Part shown: piece after piece, positions 26,323 to 35,957 of the stretch
How the letters are laid out: each line of letters starts with the position of its first letter
Numbering within the stretch: position 1 is the stretch's first letter
NCBI GenBank assembly: GCA_016936015.1
Contig: JAFGPV010000188.1
Location: 1-63,857, forward strand
DNA from: Pirellulales bacterium
GTDB taxonomy: Bacteria > Planctomycetota > Planctomycetia > Pirellulales > Thermoguttaceae
Length of the DNA stretch: 63,857 nt
Direction: 5' to 3'
Position numbers and translations under genes: made by a program
Notes under the pieces: model-generated
Database searches by the model: none
Told to the model about the DNA's origin: nothing
The model's input: only the letters and a program-made list of their open reading frames with translations

Positions 26323-27711
26323 ATGTCACGTTCCACCCGTCGTGAGTTTATCCGCACCGGCGCCGGACTGGCGGCCGCCGGAAGCCTGACGCCCTACTGG
26401 CTGACCGGCCAGCGGGCCTCCGCCGAGGAACCGGCCTCGAAGAACGACCGGCCGCTGATCGGCGCCGTGGGCATGGGCAGCCGCGGCATGGCCATCACGG
26501 TCTGGGCCTCCAAGTTCGGCGACGTCGCGGCGGTCTGCGACCTCGATCGGAACCACGCCGAAGAGGCCCGAAAGATCTTCAAAGGCAAACCCGACGTTTA
26601 CGACGACTATCGCAAACTGCTGGAACGCAAAGACCTCGACGTCATCATCAACGGCACCCCCGACCACTGGCACACCGCCGTCAACGTCGCCGCCTGCCGA
26701 GCGGGCAAGGACGTCTACACGGAGAAACCGTTGACGCTGACGATCGACGAGGGCAAGTTGCTCTGCAAAGTCGTCGAAGAGACGGGACGGATCGTCCAGG
26801 TCGGCACTCAGCAACGGAGCGATTCCCGTTTCCAGACGGCGGTCGAACTGGTCCGCAACGGGCGACTCGGCACGCTCCGGCAGGTTTGGGTCTCCGTGCC
26901 CTATTGGAGCACCAAGGGCGGGCCGTTCCCCGACGAACCGGTCCCCGACGGCCTCGACTGGAACATGTATCAAGGCCAGGCGCCGGAGCACGCCTATTGC
27001 CATCAGCGGACCCACGGCGTGTTCCGCTGGTGGTACGAATACGCCGGCGGAGTGCTTACCGATTGGGGCAACCACCACGTCGACATCGCCCACTGGGGCA
27101 TGGATTGCGAGCACGGCGGTCCTTCCTCGGTCGATGCCCGCGGCCTGTTCCCCAATCCGCAGGGTCCCCAGTATTACAACACCCCCGACCGGTTCTTCGC
27201 CCGGATGCAATACCCCCGGGGAGTCGAACTGCTCTTCTTTTCGGCGCTCAACCAGCGGGCGCGTTACGGAGAGGTCGAGGAAAACGTCGAAACCTCTCCC
27301 GAGGAGATGGAAAAACTCTTCGGAAAAGACGTGCCCGAGGAGATTCTCACCTTCAACCGCGACGGGATCATGTTCCTCGGCGATAAGGGCCGGGTGTTCG
27401 TCAACCGCGGCGGCCTGTACGGCAAACCGGTGGAGGAGCTGAAGGAAAATCCGCTGCCGGACGGCGCGTGGCGGACGTATCCCAGCACCGACCACATGGC
27501 CAATTTCTTCGAGTGCGTCAAGAGCCGGAAGCAACCCTGCGCGCCGGTGCAGATCGAACACCGCACGGTCACCGCCTGCCACCTGACCAATATTTCCCTC
27601 CGCCTCAACCGGAAGATCGCCTGGGATCCCAAGACGCAGCAAATCGTCGGCGACACGGAAGCCAATGCCTGGCTGAAGCGCAATCAACGGGCGCCCTACG
27701 TGATCGTCTGA
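26323..27711 (+). CDS. Gfo/Idh/MocA family oxidoreductase, Tat-exported
   Basis: 462 residues with a twin-arginine signal (STRREFIRTGAGLAAAGSL), then Rossmann fold IGAVGMGSRGMAITV, CDLDRNHAEEARKIF, NGTPDHWHTAVNVAACRAGK and the substrate-site EKPLTLTIDEG. The C-terminal alpha/beta domain includes GGVLTDWGNHHVDIAHWGMD. It would oxidise or reduce a sugar or cyclitol derivative with NAD(P), in the periplasm after folded export. This Tat-borne type is hugely expanded in planctomycetes. The gene stands alone. Confidence 0.93.
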   Translation: MSRSTRREFIRTGAGLAAAGSLTPYWLTGQRASAEEPASKNDRPLIGAVGMGSRGMAITVWASKFGDVAAVCDLDRNHAEEARKIFKGKPDVYDDYRKLLERKDLDVIINGTPDHWHTAVNVAACRAGKDVYTEKPLTLTIDEGKLLCKVVEETGRIVQVGTQQRSDSRFQTAVELVRNGRLGTLRQVWVSVPYWSTKGGPFPDEPVPDGLDWNMYQGQAPEHAYCHQRTHGVFRWWYEYAGGVLTDWGNHHVDIAHWGMDCEHGGPSSVDARGLFPNPQGPQYYNTPDRFFARMQYPRGVELLFFSALNQRARYGEVEENVETSPEEMEKLFGKDVPEEILTFNRDGIMFLGDKGRVFVNRGGLYGKPVEELKENPLPDGAWRTYPSTDHMANFFECVKSRKQPCAPVQIEHRTVTACHLTNISLRLNRKIAWDPKTQQIVGDTEANAWLKRNQRAPYVIV

Positions 27712-28002
27712 TTGAATTGTCTCCGACCGACGGTTGGTCCGGAGTTGGCTCTCTCCATTAACCGGCTTTTCATCAAGCAACGGAACGCCGTCGCCCCCCC
27801 TACCGGGCTAATGATATACCCAGATTACCTTATTTTAAAATGTATTGGTAGATTGCCACGATGAAAATGCCTGATAAAATAGGGGCTTTGGCGTGACTAT
27901 CGGGGCCATTTTTTTCATCTGTCGGGAAGCAAGAGAAAGCTTTCCGCTGCTTTCCGCAACAGGAACTCAATAGCTTGATTGTGTCTCATCGGAGGGAGGG
28001 CC

Positions 28003-30525
28003 ATGAATACGCTCATAACGGCCTTGGAAAGTCTCTGGACGAGTAGGCGGCGTGCACACCAACGCCGAAATCGCGGCTCTGACCGTTCGGCCTCTCGATG
28101 GACCTCCCCGCGCAACCTCCGGCTGGAACGGCTCGAAGATCGCACCCTGTTGAGCACCTACCCCTGGGATCCCCAGCCGGAGAAAGCGGCGCTGATGGTC
28201 GTCTCGGCCCATCCCGACGATGAAGGCCTCTTTTTCAGCGGCGTCATCCCCTACTACTCCACGGTGGCCGACGTGCCGATGGTCCACATTTCAATGACCG
28301 CCGGTTGGCCCGACGGCGGGTCGACCGAAACCCGACAAGACGAACTCCAAGACGCCGATTGGGCTTATGGTCTACCTAACGCACCGATCTTTGCCGGCTT
28401 CGGCGACGTCTATACCTACACGGCTGAGGAGACCTTTGACTTTTGGAACGACGAAGTCTGGGGCAACAACGATGAGGCGGCCGGCCGGCTGGCGGCCGCG
28501 TCCTACCTGGCTACGCAAATCCGCATCTACCAACCCGACGTGATCGTCACCCATGACTTCGAGGGTGAGTACGGGCACGGAAACCATAGTGCAACGGCCT
28601 ATGCGGTTGCGGATGCCTTCGAATTGGCCGCCGATCCAGACTTCGTGGACGGCAACGATCCTTGGCAAACGCAAAAACTCTACGCCCATCTCTACGATCA
28701 CGAACCGGCCGAACCGATGCTGAGCAAACTCTGGATGGATTGGGATATTCCCTACCCGGAATTGGGCGGACTGACTCCCTTGGAGGTTGCCAACGCCGGC
28801 TTGGCCTGTCACGAAAGCCAAGGCGGGGCCGAGCTGGTTACCGTATGGGAGGGCCAGCGATTCTCAGAGCAATGGGGCCTCTACCAATCGACCGTCGGGC
28901 TCGACACCGTATTGGGAGACGGCTGGGCGCATACGGACTTCTTCGAGCATATCACGACCAACGACGTTCCGTTGCGGACGGGGGGAACCCTGACACCGGT
29001 CGTCACGGCGGAGGACGACGCCAACGCCACGGCCGTGACATTGGGTTTTGACGGCCTGAGTTACAGCCCCGGCGGAGGGGACGAGTCGGGACAGACGCTG
29101 ACGTACACGATCACCGGCATTTCTTCTTCCGTACTCATTTTCCACGCGGACGGAACGACGCCGGTCTTCGTTTACCAGACGGTAACGGCCCTGGAGTTGC
29201 AAGGCCTGACGTACAAGACGGTGGCCAACGCCCACGGCGAGGGCAACTTGACCTGGACGGTCACCGACGATGGCGCGCCCCAGCAGACGTTGACGGAAAA
29301 TTTGCCGATCACGGTGACCTCGGTCAACGATGCGCCGGTCCTGAATCCCACAAAAAGCCCGGCGCTAAACGCCGAGAACGAGGATGTCGGCGCTCCTTCG
29401 GGAGCCGTAGGCACGTTGGTGTCGGCCTTGGTGGACTTCGCTTTGCCCGGCGGGCAGGTGGACAACGTCAGCGACGTCGATGACGGCGCCCAGTTGGGCA
29501 TCGCGGTGACGGCCGCCGACACCAGCCACGGCAGTTGGTGGTATTCGACCAATGGCGGCATGGCGTGGCACGCCCTGGGCGCCGTGAGCAACGGCAGTGC
29601 GCGGCTCCTGTCGGCCAACGCCTATACGCGGATCTATTTTCAACCTGATCCCGAGTACCACGGCGAGCTTGCCGCCGCCATCACCTTCCGGGCGTGGGAT
29701 CAGACCAGCGGTTCCAACGGCATCCTGGCCAACACTTCGAGCGGAGGGGGCGCCAGCGCCTTTTCGTCGGCCACCGACACCGCCGGCCTCGCGGTGATCT
29801 CGCAGAACGACGCACCGATCCTGGATGCCACGAAGAGTCCGGCGCTCGGCGCCGTGCATGAGAACGCCGGCGCACCCTGGGGACCCGTGGGCACCTTGGC
29901 GTCGGCCCTGGTGGACTTCGTTTTACCCGCCGGCCAGGTGGACAACGTCACCGACATGGACGACGGCGCCCAGTTGGGACTGGCCGTCACGGCCGCCGAC
30001 ACCCGATACGGGAGTTGGTGGTATTCGACGAACAACGGTATCAATTGGAACGCGTTAGGTTCCGTCAACAAGAAAAGCGCGCGGCTCCTGGCGGCGGACG
30101 CCCTGACGCGGATTTACTTTCAACCCGACGCCAATTATCACGGGGTGCTGACCGAAGCCATCACCTTCCGGGCCTGGGATCGGACCAGCGGCGTCAACGG
30201 CGGCCTGGTCAATACTTCGACCGGAGGAGGCAACAGCGCCTTCTCGTCAACCACCGACACCGCCCGCCTCGTGGTAAGCGAGGTGAACGACATTTGGGTG
30301 TGGAAGACGGGAAGGTGGACGCCATACAGCCGACGGATGATCCATCCCGCCGCGTGGTGGTGGATTGGGCAAATGAACGCCGGCAAGACCCACGACTTCC
30401 CCTGGGGAGGCTGGCATCACAAACATCCCTCGGGCTGGAAACCGGTCGTGGCCTTCCCGGCGTTCCATCAGGACATTGACTGGTTGACGGACGCGAAACT
30501 CTGGGGCGGCGGTTGGCGCATGTAA
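28003..30525 (+). CDS. Secreted PIG-L/LmbE-type deacetylase with tandem repeats
   Basis: 840 residues from ATG 28003 (GGAGGGAGG upstream). The N-terminus has the planctomycete sorting motif LRLERLEDRTLLS. Residues about 60-320 are a PIG-L N-deacetylase domain with zinc site SAHPDDEGLFFSG and HGNHSATAYA. Next comes a cadherin-like beta region (about 330-440), then two near-identical 160-residue repeats (exact 480-bp DNA periods), and a Trp/His-rich C-terminus. It probably acts on amino-sugar polymers at the cell surface. Two such repeats suggest recent duplication. Confidence 0.8.
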   Translation: MNTLITALESLWTSRRRAHQRRNRGSDRSASRWTSPRNLRLERLEDRTLLSTYPWDPQPEKAALMVVSAHPDDEGLFFSGVIPYYSTVADVPMVHISMTAGWPDGGSTETRQDELQDADWAYGLPNAPIFAGFGDVYTYTAEETFDFWNDEVWGNNDEAAGRLAAASYLATQIRIYQPDVIVTHDFEGEYGHGNHSATAYAVADAFELAADPDFVDGNDPWQTQKLYAHLYDHEPAEPMLSKLWMDWDIPYPELGGLTPLEVANAGLACHESQGGAELVTVWEGQRFSEQWGLYQSTVGLDTVLGDGWAHTDFFEHITTNDVPLRTGGTLTPVVTAEDDANATAVTLGFDGLSYSPGGGDESGQTLTYTITGISSSVLIFHADGTTPVFVYQTVTALELQGLTYKTVANAHGEGNLTWTVTDDGAPQQTLTENLPITVTSVNDAPVLNPTKSPALNAENEDVGAPSGAVGTLVSALVDFALPGGQVDNVSDVDDGAQLGIAVTAADTSHGSWWYSTNGGMAWHALGAVSNGSARLLSANAYTRIYFQPDPEYHGELAAAITFRAWDQTSGSNGILANTSSGGGASAFSSATDTAGLAVISQNDAPILDATKSPALGAVHENAGAPWGPVGTLASALVDFVLPAGQVDNVTDMDDGAQLGLAVTAADTRYGSWWYSTNNGINWNALGSVNKKSARLLAADALTRIYFQPDANYHGVLTEAITFRAWDRTSGVNGGLVNTSTGGGNSAFSSTTDTARLVVSEVNDIWVWKTGRWTPYSRRMIHPAAWWWIGQMNAGKTHDFPWGGWHHKHPSGWKPVVAFPAFHQDIDWLTDAKLWGGGWRM
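29332..30291 (+). repeat. Two 480-bp coding tandem repeats
   Basis: 29332-29811 and 29812-30291 encode successive copies (each starting with an AP-L--TKSPAL pattern) of the same 160-residue unit, sharing SALVDF-LP-GQVDNV and YGSWWYSTN-type segments at the same spacing. High identity at both DNA and protein level indicates duplication by unequal exchange. Confidence 0.85.
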
Positions 30526-30814
30526 AGGACCCGCCGCCGATCCTTGTTCCCGGCGCCGGACCTGCTTTGAGACGTGAAAAGTCCGGTGTGCGAAGGAAGG
30601 AACGTTGGCGGAGAATCGGTGCGGCTCGGTCCGGTCGATGGCCAGGATCGGTTGGGACATGGGGAGTGGACGGGCAATTCTTCGGATTAAGGGGCACGTT
30701 TTACGCATCTTCCCGATCCGATGCCTGAAAACGAGCGAAATTCCCTCCGGTGGGGTGATTCTGCCTTGGAGAGGGGGTGGCTCGGAATTAGAATAGAGAA
30801 AAAGGAGGTGCTCC

Positions 30815-31087
30815 ATGCCCCAGGCGATCGTCGATCCCGAAGAATTGCGGATGTTCGCGCAGAACCTGAAGAAGTTCAGCAACGAGGTGCAGGGACGGTT
30901 GACGTTGTTGGGCAGCCAGATGGTCGCCTTGGGCCGGACGTGGCGCGATCAGGAGCAGAAGAAGTTTACCGAGGAGTTCGAGCAGCAGGTCAAGGGGCTT
31001 TCGCGGCTGATCGAGGTGGTCGAGCAGCACATTCCCTACCTGGTACACAAGGCCGAGATTATCGAGGAATACTTGCAGCAACGGTAA
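30815..31087 (+). CDS. WXG100-like protein A
   Basis: 90 residues, the usual size for ESAT-6/WXG100 proteins, preceded by a near-perfect ribosome site (AAGGAGGTG). Two helices are separated by a turn with W-R-D (GRTWRDQEQKKF), the position of the W-x-G turn. The gene starts a four-gene operon ending in an FtsK/EccC-like ATPase, which makes a secreted type VII substrate or structural partner the best reading. Trp-Arg-Asp instead of Trp-x-Gly is a known kind of variation, so the assignment leans on length, helicity and context. Confidence 0.72.
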   Translation: MPQAIVDPEELRMFAQNLKKFSNEVQGRLTLLGSQMVALGRTWRDQEQKKFTEEFEQQVKGLSRLIEVVEQHIPYLVHKAEIIEEYLQQR

Positions 31088-31091
31088 CGTT

Positions 31092-31715
31092 ATGGGCCGG
31101 CCCGCCCGAGTCAAATCGATCGACGCCTTACAGGCGATGTCCGCCGCTCTGACGTGTTTTCGCGACGACGCCGCCGGCGCCCTGGACGACCTGGAGATGG
31201 AGATCCGCCGGGCCTTGCAGTGGATCGGGGAGGACTGCCGGCAGTATTGGAAGCAGGAGATTCGCCGCGGCGAGGACCGGGTCATCGAGTCCCAGCGCCA
31301 ACTCGAGCACGCCGAGATGTTCCGCCGCGCCGAGGGACAGCATTCCCCTTGCGTGGAAGAACAAAAGGCCCTGGCCCGGGCGAAACAGCGTCTGGAAACC
31401 GCCCGGCGGAAGGCGGAGGCCGTGAAGCATTGGATCGTGGCGATCGACCGCGCCGTCAACGAGTACCGGGCCATCCGCTCCCATCTGGTCAATTGGCTGG
31501 ACGCGGATTTTCCCCGGGCCGTCGCCGTGCTGAACCGGATGATCACGGCCCTGGAGACCTATATCCGGCTGGAGGCGCCGACGGACGAGCACGATCTGAT
31601 CGCCCGGGCGCTGGCGGCCTCGCCGGTCCAGACCGACGATCCTGAGAAAGCAAAAGAACCTCAAACACCACCCCCTGAATCCCTCACCCCACACCCCCCA
31701 ACCCCCAACACCTGA
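31092..31715 (+). CDS. Coiled-coil protein of the type VII-like locus
   Basis: 207 residues, starting 4 bases after gene A. A helical hairpin (about 10-150) is rich in Glu/Arg/Ala (EIRRALQWIGEDCRQYWKQE, LARAKQRLETARRKAEAVKH), followed by a globular helical end and a Pro/Thr-rich tail (PQTPPPESLTPHPPTPNT). There is no signal peptide or membrane segment. Its length and helicity resemble LXG/WXG-type extended substrates or chaperones, but no motif proves it. It is cotranscribed with the WXG100-like genes. Confidence 0.65.
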   Translation: MGRPARVKSIDALQAMSAALTCFRDDAAGALDDLEMEIRRALQWIGEDCRQYWKQEIRRGEDRVIESQRQLEHAEMFRRAEGQHSPCVEEQKALARAKQRLETARRKAEAVKHWIVAIDRAVNEYRAIRSHLVNWLDADFPRAVAVLNRMITALETYIRLEAPTDEHDLIARALAASPVQTDDPEKAKEPQTPPPESLTPHPPTPNT

Positions 31716-31722
31716 CCCCTTG

Positions 31723-31950
31723 ATGAAGACCTGCGACCTGAGTGCCGGCGCGGCGAAGCTGGAACTGGCGATGGAGTCGTTGCACGCGGCGGACGCCGAG
31801 GCGAACCACTATTGGAGTGACGAGGCCCACTGCAAGTTCCAGGAAACCTACGTTGCGCCGCTGGACCCGAAGGTCCGCCGCCTGCTGGACGCGATCCAGC
31901 GACTGGCGGAAGTGCTGGCCGTCGCCGAGCGGCAGTGCGGAATGGATTGA
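31723..31950 (+). CDS. WXG100-like protein B
   Basis: 75 residues from ATG 31723. Two helices are separated by a turn HYWSDEAHCKF, with Trp-Ser-Asp at the WXG position, then DPKVRRLLDAIQRLAEVLAV as the second helix. It ends 8 bases before the ATPase start. A and B may form a heterodimer like EsxA/EsxB, which would explain two small genes in one operon; pairing is inferred. Confidence 0.65.
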   Translation: MKTCDLSAGAAKLELAMESLHAADAEANHYWSDEAHCKFQETYVAPLDPKVRRLLDAIQRLAEVLAVAERQCGMD

Positions 31951-31958
31951 ACGATCCC

Positions 31959-34900
31959 ATGACCGATCCCTTTTTACCCGACGGGCCGAGACAACTGCTG
32001 ACGGGTTTGTGCCGCCTGGTCCGCCAACGGGCCGGCGCGGAAGCGGAGATCCGCGCCCGGCGGACCGCGGGCAAGGAAGCGGCGGAGAAAGAGTACCGAA
32101 ACGCCCGGAAGGCGCTGGCCGGGAATCAGCAGGCGGAAAAGGCGGCCGCCGAAGCGGAGTACGCCGCGGCGCGAAAAGAGATCCTGGACCGGTTCGAGTC
32201 CGAGTCGCGCCGCGTGCAGGCAGAACACGACTCCGTCCGTGCGAAGGCGGTCGCCCGATTCGAGACGGACCAGGAAGCGGCGCAGCAGCAGCTTACCGAC
32301 GGCCGCTGGGAAGTGACGGCGATGTCGGAGGCGGCCCGGGGCGGCTCCTCCCTCGAAATCAAGGATCTGGTGGCCGGCCTGGAGACGCGCTGGCACGAGC
32401 TGCAGACCATCCAGCAGCAGGCCGTGGAACTGCTCCAGCAGCGCGGGCAGTGGCAGGATTTTCCCGAGCCGCAGACGGCCGGACTGTTGTTGGAAAACCA
32501 CCCGGCGCAGCGTTTCATCCGGGCGGTGGAACTGGCGCGGTCCCAATATCGCATCCTGGCGCAACAGATTCTGCCCCGGTTTTTCCAGGGATTTTGGCCC
32601 CTGGGCGTATTCCTCCTGCTCTGGGCAGTCGCGGCCGTCCCGGCGGTCTTGTGGTTCGGCTGGCAGGATTGGCGTTGGGCGGCCGTCAGCGCCGTCGTTG
32701 CCTTTGCGATACTGATCGCGGGCGGCGCCTGGCTGCACCACATTGCCAATCGGCGGACGACGGCGGCGTACCTGGCCTTGCGCCGCACGCTGCTGGAGGC
32801 GGGATCGAATCGGCCCGCCGTGCTGGAAGACGCGAAGAACCAGTGCCGGCGGTTGTACGAGGCCATTGCCGCCCGGCACAACGCCGAGATGAAAAAGACC
32901 GAGGAAAAATTCGCCTACGCGATGACCGACGTCCATCTCCGCCATCAGCGGGAACTCCAGGAGATGGGGGAGACGTATCCCGCCCGGCTGGCCGAACTGA
33001 ACGCCGCCCGCGACCACGAAATGCGGAAAATCGACGAGAAGTATCCCCGGCTGCTGAATGAGATGGACGCCCAACACGCCGCCGAGGCGGAACGGCTCCG
33101 CGCCGATCACGAGGCGGCGGTCCGCGAAAACGAGGACCGCTGCCGGCGGCAATGGACGGAGATGTCCGAGCAGTGGCTGGCCGGGATCGAACAGTTCCGC
33201 ACCGCGGTCGAGCGGATCGACGGCGCCTGCCGGGATTTGTTCCCCGACTGGCACACGTCCGACTGGGACCGCTGGACGCCGCCAGCCGAGATCCCCCCGG
33301 CGTTCGGCTTCGGCTCCGGCAAGGTGGAACTGGCGCGGATCGAGGGGGGCGTGCCGGAGGATGAGAAACTCCGATCGGTGCCGCACGAGTTTACGATGCC
33401 GGCGCTGTTGCCCTTTCCCCAACACTCGCTGCTGATGTGGAAGGCCGCCGGCGCCGCGCTGGCCAAGGCGGTCGAGGCCATGCAGGCCGTGATGCTCCGC
33501 CTGCTGACGGCCATGCCGCCCGGCAAGGTCCACTTCACGATCATCGACCCGGTGGGACTGGGCGAAAACTTCTCGGCCTTCATGCACCTGGCCGATTTCG
33601 ACGAGCAACTCGTGGCCAACCGGATTTGGACCGACCCGGCCCATATCGAAGGGCGGCTGGCCGACATCACCAAGCACATGGAGGACATCCTTCAGGTCTA
33701 TCTCCGCAAGGAGTTCCCCTCGCTGCAAGAGTACAACGCCTATGCGGGCGAATTGGCCGAGCCATATCGCGTGCTGGTGGTGGCCAACTATCCGGCAAAT
33801 TTTTCGGAGGTGGCCGCCGGCCGGCTAAAGAGCATCATCGCCAGCGGCGCCCGCTGCGGCGTGTTCGTCCTGCTGAGCGTGGACACGAAGCTGCCCCCCT
33901 CGCGGCGATTCCGCCCGGCCGACCTGGACCCGGACGCCCTGGCCTTGCGCTGGGACGAGTCGCAATTCGTCTGGGAGCACCCCGACTACGGGCCGCTGCC
34001 GCTGCGGCTGGACGGTCCGCCGCCATCGGAGCGGTTCCGCGAGATCGTCCGGACGGTGGGCGACCAGGCCAAGGACGCGGGCCGCGTCGAGGTGCCCTTC
34101 TCCTGCATCATTCCCGAGGAAAAGGATTGGTGGACCGCCGACAGCCGCGGCGGGATCGACGTGCCGCTGGGCCGCTCCGGCGCTATGAAACTCCAGCACC
34201 TCGACCTCGGCCGCGGCACCTCGCAGCACGTGCTGATCTCGGGCAAGACCGGCTCGGGTAAATCGACCCTGCTGCACGTGCTGATCACCAACCTCGCCCT
34301 GCAGTACAGCCCGGACGAAGTCGAACTGTACCTGGTCGATTTCAAGAAGGGGGTCGAATTCAAGACCTACGCCCGTTCCCTGCTCCCGCACGCCCGGGTC
34401 ATCGCCATCGAAAGCGAACGGGAATTCGGGCTGAGCGTGCTCCAGCGGCTGGACGCCGAGATGCGCACCCGCGGCGATCTGTTCCGCCGGCGGGGCGTGC
34501 AGGACGTCAAGGCGTACCGCACCGAAGAACCCGACGCCCGGATGCCCCGCGTGCTGCTGATCGTCGACGAGTTCCAGGAATTGTTCGTCGACGACGACCG
34601 GATCGCCCAAGAGTCGTCGCTGCTGTTGGACCGGCTGGTCCGCCAGGGCCGCGCGTTCGGGATCCACGTGTTGCTCGGCTCGCAGACGCTCGGCGGGGCG
34701 TACTCGCTGGCCCGGAGCACCATCGGCCAGATGGCCGTGCGGATCGCCTTGCAGTGCAGCGAGTCCGACGCCCACCTGATCCTCAGCGAAGACAACACGG
34801 CCGCCCGGCTGCTGACCCGGCCCGGCGAGGCGATCTACAACGACGCCAACGGCCTGTACGAGGGAAATCATCCCTTCCAGGTCGTCTGGCTCCCCGACAA

Positions 34901-35957
34901 CGAGCGCGACGACTACCTGCAACGCATCGGCCAATTGGCCACGAAAAGGGGGACAGGCGCGCTTTTCCAGAACGGCGAGAAAGGTGCTTCTGAAAAAGCG
35001 CGCCTGTCCCCCTTACCGCCGCCGATCGTTTTTGAGGGGAACGTGCTGGCCGATCCCCGCGATAATCCGGGTTTGAAAGAACTCCTCGCCGCCGAGACGT
35101 GGCCCGAAAGTTGCCCGACGCCGCAGGCGTGGCTCGGCGCGGCGGTGGCCATCAAGGATCCCACGGCCGTTACGTTCCTCCGCCAGAACGGCAGCAACCT
35201 GCTGCTGGTGGGCCATCGCGAGGAGTCGGCCCTGGGCGTGATGGCCAACTGCCTGGTCAGCCTGGCCGCACAACACCCGCCCAAATCAGGAGGTCAGACA
35301 TTCCTGTCTGACTCAAAAGAGACAGGCAAGAATGCCTGTCCTCCTGGTAAATCTTCCACCAATGCCTGTTTTTATGTCCTCGACGGCGTCCGGGCCGACG
35401 CTCCGGAGGCCGGATTGTGGAAGCGCCTCGTTGCGGCGCTGCCGCACGGCGTGAAAATCGCCCAACCGCGCGGATCGGAAGAACTGCTGGCTGAAATCGC
35501 CGCGGAACTGGCCGCCCGCCAGGAACAGTCGCAGGAGTACGGGCAGCCGATTTACTTGTTCCTCTACAATCTCCCCCGCTTCCGCGACCTCCGCCGCGAC
35601 GAGGATTTCAGCTTCTCCTCGCTGGACGACGGCAAACCGGCCAGCCCCGCCAAGCAGTTCCAGACGATTCTCCGCGAAGGCCCGGCCTTGGGCATCCATA
35701 CGCTCGTCTGGTGCGACACCTACAGCAACGTCAGCCGCTTCTTCGACCGGCAGGCGCTCCGCGACTTCGAGATGCGGGTCCTGTTCCAGATGAACGCCAC
35801 CGACTCGAGCAACCTGATGGACACCCCGGACGCCAGCCGGCTGGGCGTCCACACGGCCGTCTTCTACGACGAAGGCCAGGGCCGGATGGAAAAATTCCGC
35901 CCCTACGGCCTGCCCGACGACGATTGGCTCGCGTGGGTGAAAGGACAGTTGCAATAG
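31959..35957 (+). CDS. FtsK/SpoIIIE-EccC-like ATPase of a type VII-like secretion system
   Basis: 1332 residues. A coiled-coil N-terminus (about 15-190) precedes two membrane helices (about 210-265: FWPLGVFLLLWAVAAVPAVL and AAVSAVVAFAILIAG) and a second coiled coil (about 290-420). The active ATPase domain has Walker A SGKTGSGKSTLL at about 761 and Walker B LLIVDEFQELF at about 868. The C-terminal ATPase-like domain (about 1065-1332) has a ruined P-loop (LLLVGHREESA), as in the D2/D3 domains of EccC. Two palindromic repeats are inserted in frame (about 996-1019 and 1110-1129). It is the likely motor for the small WXG100-like proteins encoded just upstream. Confidence 0.85.
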   Translation: MTDPFLPDGPRQLLTGLCRLVRQRAGAEAEIRARRTAGKEAAEKEYRNARKALAGNQQAEKAAAEAEYAAARKEILDRFESESRRVQAEHDSVRAKAVARFETDQEAAQQQLTDGRWEVTAMSEAARGGSSLEIKDLVAGLETRWHELQTIQQQAVELLQQRGQWQDFPEPQTAGLLLENHPAQRFIRAVELARSQYRILAQQILPRFFQGFWPLGVFLLLWAVAAVPAVLWFGWQDWRWAAVSAVVAFAILIAGGAWLHHIANRRTTAAYLALRRTLLEAGSNRPAVLEDAKNQCRRLYEAIAARHNAEMKKTEEKFAYAMTDVHLRHQRELQEMGETYPARLAELNAARDHEMRKIDEKYPRLLNEMDAQHAAEAERLRADHEAAVRENEDRCRRQWTEMSEQWLAGIEQFRTAVERIDGACRDLFPDWHTSDWDRWTPPAEIPPAFGFGSGKVELARIEGGVPEDEKLRSVPHEFTMPALLPFPQHSLLMWKAAGAALAKAVEAMQAVMLRLLTAMPPGKVHFTIIDPVGLGENFSAFMHLADFDEQLVANRIWTDPAHIEGRLADITKHMEDILQVYLRKEFPSLQEYNAYAGELAEPYRVLVVANYPANFSEVAAGRLKSIIASGARCGVFVLLSVDTKLPPSRRFRPADLDPDALALRWDESQFVWEHPDYGPLPLRLDGPPPSERFREIVRTVGDQAKDAGRVEVPFSCIIPEEKDWWTADSRGGIDVPLGRSGAMKLQHLDLGRGTSQHVLISGKTGSGKSTLLHVLITNLALQYSPDEVELYLVDFKKGVEFKTYARSLLPHARVIAIESEREFGLSVLQRLDAEMRTRGDLFRRRGVQDVKAYRTEEPDARMPRVLLIVDEFQELFVDDDRIAQESSLLLDRLVRQGRAFGIHVLLGSQTLGGAYSLARSTIGQMAVRIALQCSESDAHLILSEDNTAARLLTRPGEAIYNDANGLYEGNHPFQVVWLPDNERDDYLQRIGQLATKRGTGALFQNGEKGASEKARLSPLPPPIVFEGNVLADPRDNPGLKELLAAETWPESCPTPQAWLGAAVAIKDPTAVTFLRQNGSNLLLVGHREESALGVMANCLVSLAAQHPPKSGGQTFLSDSKETGKNACPPGKSSTNACFYVLDGVRADAPEAGLWKRLVAALPHGVKIAQPRGSEELLAEIAAELAARQEQSQEYGQPIYLFLYNLPRFRDLRRDEDFSFSSLDDGKPASPAKQFQTILREGPALGIHTLVWCDTYSNVSRFFDRQALRDFEMRVLFQMNATDSSNLMDTPDASRLGVHTAVFYDEGQGRMEKFRPYGLPDDDWLAWVKGQLQ
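34946..35014. repeat. Palindromic element in frame in the FtsK-like gene (type 1)
   Basis: 27-bp arms beginning AAGGGGGACAGGCGCGC (34946-34972) and the inverted copy at 34988-35014 differ at one position. The coded peptide KRGTGALFQ...EKARLSPL lies between the two ATPase domains. Part of the same core (GCCTGTCCCCCTT) forms the end of the kinase gene at 43505-43529. Confidence 0.8.
35288..35345. repeat. Palindromic element in frame in the FtsK-like gene (type 2)
   Basis: AGGAGGTCAGACATTCCTGT at 35288 pairs with GACAGGCAAGAATGCCTGTC ending in CCTCCT (to 35345). The same family occurs inside the MITE-like insert at 19079-19156. It codes for SGGQTFLSDSKETGKNACPP without a stop. Confidence 0.8.

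Noticed and set aside
24720-27780. Long minus-strand frames opposite the ABC-operon protein and the oxidoreductase
   Set aside because: Both opposite strands carry clear genes; these frames are long only because stop codons are rare in GC-rich antisense.
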